From CAYVNU01 sp964453265 (GTDB lineage: Bacteria; Patescibacteriota; Doudnabacteria; UBA920), in assembly GCA_964453265.1 (NCBI GenBank), contig CAYVNU010000020.1:1-21716 (forward strand): a DNA stretch of 21,716 nucleotides. The letters are read 5' to 3'. The position numbers and the translations under genes are program-made. Positions 15,394-21,716 of the stretch are shown in pieces; positions within the stretch are counted from its first letter, which is position 1, and each line of letters opens with the position of its first letter. The notes under the pieces are model-generated. The model did no database searches. It had not been told where the DNA came from and was given only the letters and a program-made list of their open reading frames with translations.

Positions 15394-17217
15394 CTACTCC
15401 CCCACCAACCCCTGGCTATAACCATTTGAGTCTTGATAATCAGAAGTAGCAACATCCTCAATTTTTAAATTTATAGGGCTTTGAGTAAAAATATCCTTAG
15501 CTGAAAAATTTATATTTTTTACCAGTACAGGACTTTGACCAACTTGCGCTAAAGAAGGATTTAATTTTACTTTAAACTGTAACATCCTGGTTTGACTAAA
15601 TTTACCTGTATAAGCGGCTAAATTCCCCACTTTCCAGCTGAATTTGCCCGTTGATGAATCATATTCAACATTACCAGTTTCCGCCGAATTCACACTACTT
15701 ACATCAAAACCACTCCCAACAACAAATCCGGTTAACAAACCATCGGAAAAATCATTACTAGAATTATATAGAGAAAGACTAACGTTAAACACACTCTGCT
15801 GTCCAACCTTAGGAGGCAATTGTCCGGAACTAAAACCCAATGCTTTTACAAGTTTGGCAGGGCTTGATATTTTTAAAACTAAATCGCTGCCAGGGAAAAA
15901 ATCATATTCATTAGACTTTATTTTTACACTGCTAATGGCCTGCAAATTCTTGGTTGAATCTTTTGTAGCCGGATTTTTTATTTGGAAACTAAAACTAACT
16001 TCTCCGGTTTCATTAGGTGATAAGCTTTGAAGCTGCGGCACAGCGGAAGCATTCCAAATAATCGAGGCATTATTTATTTGTGCGCCTTCAGCTTTTAGAC
16101 TACCAAAGTCTATAGCTTTTGAATCTAAATTAACTAAAATATTTACTCCGGTTGCGGGAATATTACCGCTATTTTGATATTTTATTTTAACATTTACTGT
16201 ATCACCGGGCTTAATAATATTTTCTTCTCCTGGACTAGTATTTGGAAGCTCTTGGGTTACGTTTAAAGGCACGCTGGACATGGCTGTAATGAAGTTCGCG
16301 CTATTTTGAACAAAAAACTGACCATCGGAACCTAAAATTAAAAAGTCGGCCGCTAAAGTTTTAGTTTCCCCCGGCAAAGAAGAAGAAAAACTGCCTCGAA
16401 TTTCAATGCTACCCTCAGCCTTGTCGGGTAAAGACGTTATATTCCAAATATTATTTCCAATACTCGAAGCTGGATCTGAAAGGGAAAAAGCAAAACCCGC
16501 CGGATAATTTAATTGCAATCTGGCATTTTTTATTTCCGCGCCTGAATTATTTTGATATTTTACAGTATAAACCAAAGCTTGCCCGTTGGTAGCGCTGGTT
16601 TGTCCGCTAAACTGCAAAGCAACATTTGATGCAGTGAGCCTAGTTTGAGCGGCTCTTTCTTTTATAAATTCTGAATTAAAATTGCTATATTTATAATGAA
16701 GCCTAGCAACCACCTCTTTTAAATCATTAACATTTCCTGTAATTTTGCTTTTTACAATAACTGATGCATTTTGACCGGGAATTAAATCTGGCACCATAAA
16801 AGTAGTGCCGGAAATGTTTTCCGCTTTAGGAACACTGCTAATGTAACTAGAATTTTCCGGATAGACTAACTCTAAATTTAAGCTTACCAATTTACTTTGG
16901 TCGTTATTTGCAATATTAATTTTATATATTAGCTCGCTACCACCGGAAACGCTTTCCGGCGCATCTATTTTCAATTCAACATTTGCCTCTTTTAATTCAG
17001 GCTTGGGTGTTTTTTTGAAGGCTAAATATGCTAACAGACCAATAATTAATAGCCCTGCAAAAATTGCAATAAAATAAAATTTATTGGCTTTAAAAAAACT
17101 CATCTCTTCCTCAACCTGCATGCCGTTTATTTTAGCTCGCAAATCGGAATTGAGCATAGGTTGCTCAATGGGTTTTTTGACAAAGCCCGGGTCGTTTTCC
17201 GGCGTGTTTGGTTCCAT
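15394..17217 (-). CDS. Membrane-anchored surface protein with repeated beta-sandwich domains
   Basis: This 607-residue protein has a polar N-terminus of about 45 residues inside the cell, one membrane helix at about 47-66 (FYFIAIFAGLLIIGLLAYLAF), and an extracellular part of some 540 residues. That part is built from about four DUF11/CARDB-like beta-sandwich repeats. Their signatures recur as GGSELIYKINIANND, NGQALVYTVKYQNNSG, PGDTVNVKIKYQNSGNIP and VGQQSVFNVSLSLYNSS, each followed by a strand such as LNYPAGFAFS. Such domains usually act as stalks or adhesive modules. The promoter overlaps the recO stop codon (17346-17354), leaving a leader of about 120 nt. Start is ATG, no Shine-Dalgarno. 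The specific function is unknown. Confidence 0.82.
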   Translation of the reverse strand: MEPNTPENDPGFVKKPIEQPMLNSDLRAKINGMQVEEEMSFFKANKFYFIAIFAGLLIIGLLAYLAFKKTPKPELKEANVELKIDAPESVSGGSELIYKINIANNDQSKLVSLNLELVYPENSSYISSVPKAENISGTTFMVPDLIPGQNASVIVKSKITGNVNDLKEVVARLHYKYSNFNSEFIKERAAQTRLTASNVALQFSGQTSATNGQALVYTVKYQNNSGAEIKNARLQLNYPAGFAFSLSDPASSIGNNIWNITSLPDKAEGSIEIRGSFSSSLPGETKTLAADFLILGSDGQFFVQNSANFITAMSSVPLNVTQELPNTSPGEENIIKPGDTVNVKIKYQNSGNIPATGVNILVNLDSKAIDFGSLKAEGAQINNASIIWNASAVPQLQSLSPNETGEVSFSFQIKNPATKDSTKNLQAISSVKIKSNEYDFFPGSDLVLKISSPAKLVKALGFSSGQLPPKVGQQSVFNVSLSLYNSSNDFSDGLLTGFVVGSGFDVSSVNSAETGNVEYDSSTGKFSWKVGNLAAYTGKFSQTRMLQFKVKLNPSLAQVGQSPVLVKNINFSAKDIFTQSPINLKIEDVATSDYQDSNGYSQGLVGE

Positions 17218-17294
17218 AATAATTAAGAAAAATTAATTTGTTAAAAACAAAAGAAGTAATATTATTTAAGCTTTTCCTTACTAGACTACTACGT

Positions 17295-17314
17295 CCTTAA
17301 ATTGCTATTTAAGG
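17295..17314 (-). promoter_or_regulatory. Hairpin in the leader of the beta-repeat surface protein
   Basis: CCTTAAAT and ATTTAAGG form a perfect 8-bp stem with a 4-nt loop, about 80 nt upstream of the ATG at 17217. No T run follows on the minus strand, so it is not a classic terminator. It may stabilise the leader or be a residual recO 3' end structure. Confidence 0.4.
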
Positions 17315-17345
17315 CTCCTAAGTAACAATCTAACCACTTTACTCT

Positions 17346-17354
17346 ATTATATCA
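17346..17354 (-). promoter_or_regulatory. Extended -10 promoter overlapping the recO stop codon
   Basis: The minus strand reads TGATATAAT, in which TGA is also the stop codon of recO. It is a perfect extended -10 box with no clear -35, and fits a separate transcription start for the surface protein gene at 17217. Confidence 0.6.
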
Positions 17355-18077
17355 CAGCAATTTTTCCGAGTGGATTGTTCTTTCCAATTGGTATTCTAAA
17401 AAGCCGGTTAACAGGCTGTTTAACTCCTCACATTCTTCTAATTCTTCAGAATGTCGCAGCTGGGTAAAACCGCCTGATTTTAACATTACATACTGCCTGG
17501 CGGAAATAGGTTTAATACTTTTACTATCTAAGCTTAAGGCTTTTTTTATAAAACCTCCGCTTAAATTGCTAAAAAATATCTTTTCATCCGGCAAAATATT
17601 GCTCGGGTAAACTAGTGAATAGCCAACACTATCTAAGAAATTAATTTTAAATTTTGCCAAAGTAGCGCTTAAAAGCAAAGGGTCAAAAGAACTGTTGTTT
17701 ATAAATTGTAAAAAATCTAAAAACAATTCAAATAAGACCGGATTTTCCTGTTCGTCCGGAGTAAATTTATAAACAAGCTCGCTGGCATAAAAAGCCATAC
17801 TGCAACCCTGTAAACTTTCTCTAAGTTTAGGAAAGCTTTCGACTATTTGACTGGAAATAACTTTTGGCAAACTACGACCAAAACCGCCGGCTAATGTAAT
17901 ATTAACTAGTAATAAATTTTGTAAAGCAAATGCCAATTTACTTTTATTAGACTTGCTGGATTTAGCCAAAAAACGTAGCTTGCCAATTTGCCGCGAAAAC
18001 ACCGTCACTATTTCGTCAGCTTCATTGAAAGGAGTTTTTTTTAAAATAATGCAGTTATATTTTTGTTCTTTTGACAT
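17352..18077 (-). CDS. recO: DNA repair protein RecO
   Basis: RecO anneals complementary DNA strands and helps load RecA onto SSB-coated single strands with RecR. The product is 241 residues, the normal length. The N-terminal OB-fold shows the family pattern YNCIILKKTPFNEADEIVTVFSRQIGKLRFLAKSS split across residues 7-41, with the typical KG/AKS..KS.. basic stretch. The helical C-terminal domain follows, including SMAFYASELVYKF and LAKFKINFLDSVGY. The C4 zinc cluster of some RecO proteins is absent: after VGY there is SLVYPS rather than paired Cys. The gene follows ileS by 94 bp on the same strand. Start is ATG with no Shine-Dalgarno. Confidence 0.85.
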   Translation of the reverse strand: MSKEQKYNCIILKKTPFNEADEIVTVFSRQIGKLRFLAKSSKSNKSKLAFALQNLLLVNITLAGGFGRSLPKVISSQIVESFPKLRESLQGCSMAFYASELVYKFTPDEQENPVLFELFLDFLQFINNSSFDPLLLSATLAKFKINFLDSVGYSLVYPSNILPDEKIFFSNLSGGFIKKALSLDSKSIKPISARQYVMLKSGGFTQLRHSEELEECEELNSLLTGFLEYQLERTIHSEKLL

Positions 18078-18172
18078 AGTTTACGAAGTACGAAATTTAA
18101 GAACTTACGAACATGAAATTAGTAATCTGATTTTGAATCCCAAGTTCGCTCCTGTTCATACTTCGTATGAAC
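18078..18172 (-). repeat. ileS-recO spacer with a hairpin and TTCGTA-type repeats
   Basis: GTTCATAC / GTATGAAC (18154-18172) form a perfect 8-bp stem with a 3-nt loop that overlaps the ileS stop codon. No T run follows on the minus strand, so termination is doubtful and recO may be read from the ileS transcript. The recO-proximal part repeats TTCGTA / TACGAA several times (18080-18115). Confidence 0.45.
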
Positions 18173-21100
18173 TAAACTTTTATCATACCCAGCCAAACTG
18201 CTTTACCTTCCAGCTGATTCTGTGTTTCAAAGTCAACTTCAACTTCAAAACTTTTATTTATCTGGTTAACAAAGGTTTTTTTGCGGTCTAAGAAATTTAA
18301 AAGAATTTTTTCCACTTCTTCATCCGGAGTGTTGTAATATAAATCTACTAAATCACCCATTTTTAGGCCGCTCTTTTTACGCAAATCCTGAACCTGTCGT
18401 TCTATTTCCCTAGCCATGCCCTCAATTTTAAGTTCAGGGGTTAAAACTGTATCTAAAGCAAGTTTAAATTCCTGAGTTTCTTTAACTGCAAAACCATTTT
18501 TTACAGCAAAGTCAGTTCTGCCTGAAGCTATTTTTACATTTAGCTCTTCGGCAATAACCTGGTCTAATTCTTCCGGTAAAACCTGATTATTTTTTAAATG
18601 GTATTCAATCTGAGCAAGAGGTTGCCTGACTTTTAAATTTAATTCCTTACGCAATGAAAGTCCGGCTTCTACAAGCTGTCTTACCACTTGCATTTGAGCA
18701 ATTATTTTTTCATCTGCCTGTACAGGCACAGTCCAATTTTCCAAATGCACTGACTCTTTGCCTGTAACATCTTTAAAAATATATTCTGCCAAAAACGGCA
18801 TAAACGGCGCGAGCAGCTTGCAAACTTCTACAATAACATAGCCTAAAGTATTTAAGGCTTGTTTAGACGCCTCATCGTTGCCCTTAATACGATCGCGGTT
18901 GCGCCTTACATACCAGGTAGAAAGCTCATTTACAAAATCCGCAATAGCGCGGCCGGCTTTAACTGTGTTGTAAACATCCATTTGTTTGGTAACTTCATTC
19001 TGCGTTTCCGATAATTTTGCAATCACCCACTTATCAAGTATATGACTTACTGATAACTGATCACTGATAACAAATAACTTGCCTTTCTCATACATCCTAT
19101 AAAAAGTCCAAACGTTGTATAAAATTAAGCTAACTTTACGGTTTACTTCCTGTACATTTTTTTCTGAAAAATTTACGTCTTCGCCGGTTACTACCGGGCT
19201 GGTTAGTAAATAAAAGCGTAAGGCGTCCGCACCAAATTTTTCTATAACTAAGTTCGGGTCCGGGTAGTTATTTTTACTTTTGGACATTTTTGTGCCGTCT
19301 TCGGCTAAAATTGTCCCAGTAGTCATTACGTTCTTAAACGGCGCTGCTTCAAACAGCATAGTGTTCATAACGTGCATAACATAAAACCATGCCCGAGTTT
19401 GAGGTATGTATTCCACTACAAAGTCCGCCGGAAAACGTTTCTTGAATAATTCCTGGTTATCGAATGGATAGTGTAACTCCGCAAAAGGCATAGAACCCGA
19501 CTCTACCCAGCAGTCTACAACTTCGGGAACTCTTAGGCTTTCGCTGCCGCATTTTTCGCATTTTAGTTTAATACGGTCTATATAGGGCTTGTGGAGATCG
19601 AGGGAGTTAAGTTCCTCAGCAGTGTAGCGTGCCGATTTATTGGCCTCTTTAAACTCTTGATTGCCCATAAATGGGCGCGCTACAAACTCAGGATATACTT
19701 CACTAAAATTTGTAGATTTTTCTTTTAACTCTTCTACCGAACCTACGCAAGTTACCGCTTTACAATCCTGCTGCTGGCATTTCCAAAACGGCAAGGCCGT
19801 TGCCCAATAACGATTGCGGGAAATATTCCAATCCGGCGCATTTTCTATACCAAGCTTAAACCTTCCCTCTTTTAAGTGTCCCGGGTACCAGTTTACGCTT
19901 TCATTGTTTTTTAAAAGTTCGGGTTTAATTTTTTGAATATTTATAAACCAAGCTGGCAAGGCATTGTAAAATAGCGGCGTGCCGCAGCGGTAGCAATGAG
20001 GATAACTGTGGGTATAATGTTCGCTTTTATATAATAATTTATTTTCAGTTAAATCTTTTATAACTATTTTATCGGCATCTTTAAAGAAAACACCTCGTAA
20101 ATGTTCCGGCGCCATTTCCAAATACTGACCTTTGTTGCCCAGCATATCCATACGGGGTAAGTCTTTTGCTTTGGCTAACTGATAGTCTTCCTCACCATAC
20201 ATAGCCGCATTATGCACAATACCCGTACCATCTGTCGTGGTTACAAAATCTGCCAAATAAATTCTGTGGGCTTTGTTTGGGTTACCAATAATTATTCCAG
20301 CATTTTGGCCTGTTCTGCCGTTTGGGATGACTCCATTATATAGAGGTTCGTATTCAAGTCCTTCCAAACTTCTTGGCAAAACTTCGCCAATAATTTCATA
20401 TTTTTCAGTTATTACGGAAAGTCGTTCTCTGGCTAATATATAGTGCTCGCCACTTTCTACCTCTATAATTACATACTTAATACTTTCACCAATGTTTAAA
20501 CTGGTATTGCCCGGCAAAGTCCAAGGCGTGGTCGTCCAGGCAAGCAAATAGGTTTTGTCGTTGGTAAGTTCATTTACAATTCTTTGGCGCGGTAAAAGTT
20601 TAAATTTTACGTAAACAGATTCTTCCGTAATGTCGCGGTAGCTATTGTCCATAGCCACTTCAAAGTTGGAAATGGGAGTTTCGCAGCGGCTGCAATACAA
20701 AAGCACTTTACGATCTTCGTAAATTAAATCTTTTTCCCAAACCTGCTTTAGTCCTGCCCACACTGACTCTTGATACGATGTATCCATCGTTTTATAAGCA
20801 TTATCAAACTCCACCCAACGGGCTATGCGGTTTATAGTTTTTCCCCATTCTTCGGCATAGCGTAAAACACTCCTGCGGCATTCTTCGTTAAACTTGTCTA
20901 CGCCAATTTCTTCTATTTGCTTTTTACCGGAAATTTTTAAATTCTTTTCTACAATATTTTCAATAGGCAGCCCATGACAATCCCAGCCCCAGCGCCTGCG
21001 CACGTAGCGGCCTTTCATAGTTTGGTAACGTGGAATTGCGTCTTTAATAACACTCGGCAAAATACTGCCGTAATGCGGCAAGCCCGTAGCAAAAGGCGGC

Positions 21101-21258
21101 CCGTCGTAAAATATATACGGCTCCCCGTCTTTAGTTTTTTCTAAAGACTTTTCAAAAATTTTACTCTCATTCCAAAACTTTAAAGTTTCCTTTTCTAACT
21201 CGTTAAAGTTTGGCGGTCCGCCAGCCGGCGGAGTTGATTGTGGTTGTTTTTCTTCCAT
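18172..21258 (-). CDS. ileS: Isoleucyl-tRNA synthetase, eukaryote-like (IleS2) type
   Basis: IleRS charges tRNA-Ile and edits mischarged valine. At 1028 residues it has full length. The class I signature is GPPFATGLPHYGS (H62-S65, in place of HIGH) and the second is KMSKS at 657-661. The wording FYDGPPFATGLPHYG and RRWGWDCHGLPIE is that of the eukaryote-like IleS2 clade, often mupirocin-resistant, rather than IleS1. The CP1 editing domain is present (TGIVHNAAMYGEED), as are Cys pairs (YCSRCETPISN, CEKCGS) and the anticodon-binding and C-terminal domains. Two repeat-derived pieces occur: residues 526-545 come from a palindromic element, and residues 9-14 (TPPAGG) from a short palindrome. The ATG lies 24 bp after the Nudix gene stop, suggesting one operon. 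Confidence 0.95.
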   Translation of the reverse strand: MEEKQPQSTPPAGGPPNFNELEKETLKFWNESKIFEKSLEKTKDGEPYIFYDGPPFATGLPHYGSILPSVIKDAIPRYQTMKGRYVRRRWGWDCHGLPIENIVEKNLKISGKKQIEEIGVDKFNEECRRSVLRYAEEWGKTINRIARWVEFDNAYKTMDTSYQESVWAGLKQVWEKDLIYEDRKVLLYCSRCETPISNFEVAMDNSYRDITEESVYVKFKLLPRQRIVNELTNDKTYLLAWTTTPWTLPGNTSLNIGESIKYVIIEVESGEHYILARERLSVITEKYEIIGEVLPRSLEGLEYEPLYNGVIPNGRTGQNAGIIIGNPNKAHRIYLADFVTTTDGTGIVHNAAMYGEEDYQLAKAKDLPRMDMLGNKGQYLEMAPEHLRGVFFKDADKIVIKDLTENKLLYKSEHYTHSYPHCYRCGTPLFYNALPAWFINIQKIKPELLKNNESVNWYPGHLKEGRFKLGIENAPDWNISRNRYWATALPFWKCQQQDCKAVTCVGSVEELKEKSTNFSEVYPEFVARPFMGNQEFKEANKSARYTAEELNSLDLHKPYIDRIKLKCEKCGSESLRVPEVVDCWVESGSMPFAELHYPFDNQELFKKRFPADFVVEYIPQTRAWFYVMHVMNTMLFEAAPFKNVMTTGTILAEDGTKMSKSKNNYPDPNLVIEKFGADALRFYLLTSPVVTGEDVNFSEKNVQEVNRKVSLILYNVWTFYRMYEKGKLFVISDQLSVSHILDKWVIAKLSETQNEVTKQMDVYNTVKAGRAIADFVNELSTWYVRRNRDRIKGNDEASKQALNTLGYVIVEVCKLLAPFMPFLAEYIFKDVTGKESVHLENWTVPVQADEKIIAQMQVVRQLVEAGLSLRKELNLKVRQPLAQIEYHLKNNQVLPEELDQVIAEELNVKIASGRTDFAVKNGFAVKETQEFKLALDTVLTPELKIEGMAREIERQVQDLRKKSGLKMGDLVDLYYNTPDEEVEKILLNFLDRKKTFVNQINKSFEVEVDFETQNQLEGKAVWLGMIKV
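19623..19684 (+). repeat. In-frame palindromic element inside ileS
   Basis: Ends are TGTAGCGTGCC (19623-19633) and GGCGCGCTACA (19674-19684), inverted repeats with one G/T-type mismatch. Inner hairpins are GCCGATTTATTGGC (19631-19644) and the perfect GCCCATAAATGGGC (19663-19676). The copy is inverted relative to that in rsmA. It adds residues V526 to Y545 (VARPFMGN...KSARY) just before the conserved LDLHKPYID motif, in a different reading frame of the element. Confidence 0.82.
21217..21232. repeat. Short palindrome TCCGCCAG..GGCGGA within the ileS N-terminus
   Basis: TCCGCCAGCCGGCGGA differs from the intergenic palindrome at 15268-15283 at two central positions. It encodes TPPAGG (residues 9-14) in the non-conserved N-terminal extension of IleRS. 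Confidence 0.6.
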
Positions 21259-21282
21259 AAAATTATTTACTTAATACCTGAT

Positions 21283-21696
21283 TTAAATCAATTTAACTTG
21301 CTCAAAATATTTTCTGGTAGGGCGGTTTAAATTTAAATTCTTTAATTCATCTATCTGAACCCACTCAATGTGCTGTAAATCGTCGTTGGGTTTTAAGTCC
21401 CCGCTTTCGTATTCACACTCATAAGTTAAAAATAAATAATAGGTCGGAACTCCATGCTTATTTGGCTCAACATCTGTATCCCATGTAGTCTTAACTAAAT
21501 TTTTTACTTTAAGCCCGGCTTCTTCCAATATTTCTCTTTTTACGGCTTCGTCTGTAGTTTCTTTTAGTAAATCCACACCTCCGCCAATTAAATGCCATGT
21601 GTCAGGATACGGTCCTTTACCGGGCGATTTCTTCCCAAACAAAATACTATTCCCTTTTTTTATTATTGCAATAACACAAACCCTATTTGGTAACAC
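21283..21696 (-). CDS. Nudix hydrolase, start uncertain at window edge
   Basis: The product is about 137 residues of a Nudix-family pyrophosphohydrolase, which cleaves nucleoside diphosphates linked to another group. The Nudix box is complete: G-x5-E-x7-REILEEAGL, with the metal-binding REILEE Glu pair, at about residues 40-62, preceded by the typical WHLIGGGVD. The substrate cannot be told; the fold resembles MutT/NADH-type sanitising enzymes. GTG 21696 is the first usual start, but the frame is open to the right edge (encoding PDSPARV), so the true start may lie outside. It ends 24 bp before ileS and probably shares its transcript. Confidence 0.85.
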   Translation of the reverse strand: MLPNRVCVIAIIKKGNSILFGKKSPGKGPYPDTWHLIGGGVDLLKETTDEAVKREILEEAGLKVKNLVKTTWDTDVEPNKHGVPTYYLFLTYECEYESGDLKPNDDLQHIEWVQIDELKNLNLNRPTRKYFEQVKLI

Positions 21697-21716
21697 TCTA
21701 GCGGGAGAATCAGGTT

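Noticed and set aside
18154..18172. Terminator after ileS
   Set aside because: The stem is good, but no T run follows on the minus strand and it overlaps the stop codon; recorded only as a hairpin.
1..21716. tRNA, rRNA or known riboswitch
   Set aside because: I found no cloverleaf with a CCA-type acceptor, no rRNA motifs and no recognisable riboswitch core in the spacers.

Overview
The window looks like a chromosomal fragment of an AT-rich member of the Patescibacteria / Candidate Phyla Radiation, probably a Parcubacteria-like lineage. This rests on gene content and style: a TrbL/VirB6-like secretion protein with a huge soluble tail, several small exported proteins of no recognised family, a membrane-anchored LysM-LysM-CHAP hydrolase, and compact housekeeping genes (rsmA, uvrD/pcrA, recO, ileS). 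No start codon has a convincing Shine-Dalgarno motif, and four to five perfect extended -10 boxes lack -35 partners. The phylum is inferred from sequence style, not from a marker gene search.

Layout. Positions 1-9688 (minus strand) form an envelope/secretion region. An upstream operon (9688 to 5578) encodes an anchored Cys-repeat protein, a 111-residue exported protein, a 246-residue anchored protein and a 667-residue exported coiled-coil protein. A terminator hairpin (5301-5324) and a new promoter (5280-5288) follow. A second unit then encodes a 1484-residue VirB6-like protein and a further protein that runs off the left edge. A 110-bp multi-hairpin repeat sits in the 347-bp gap between the two units. 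Divergent from this region is a DUF192 lipoprotein gene (9920-10429, plus), which converges on rsmA across a perfect 42-bp palindrome. uvrD and rsmA run in tandem on the minus strand. The LysM-CHAP hydrolase is divergent from uvrD on the plus strand and ends at a strong terminator. The right third is minus strand: Nudix hydrolase, ileS, recO and a 607-residue anchored beta-repeat surface protein.

How the parts fit. The left region plausibly builds or decorates a type-IV-secretion-like or surface apparatus; the CHAP hydrolase, DUF192 lipoprotein and beta-repeat protein also act at the envelope. The other genes are core translation (ileS, rsmA) and DNA repair (uvrD, recO).

The most unusual signal is a palindromic repeat with termini TGTAGCGTGCC / GGCACGCTACA. 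It is inserted in frame inside two essential genes, rsmA (10972-11028, 19 codons) and ileS (19623-19684, about 20 codons), in opposite orientation and in different reading frames. This closely resembles the behaviour of Rickettsia palindromic elements, but the sequence and apparent host lineage differ. A second short palindrome (TCCGCC...GGCGGA) occurs both in an intergenic repeat and in the ileS N-terminus. Palindromic elements here seem to invade both spacers and coding sequence.
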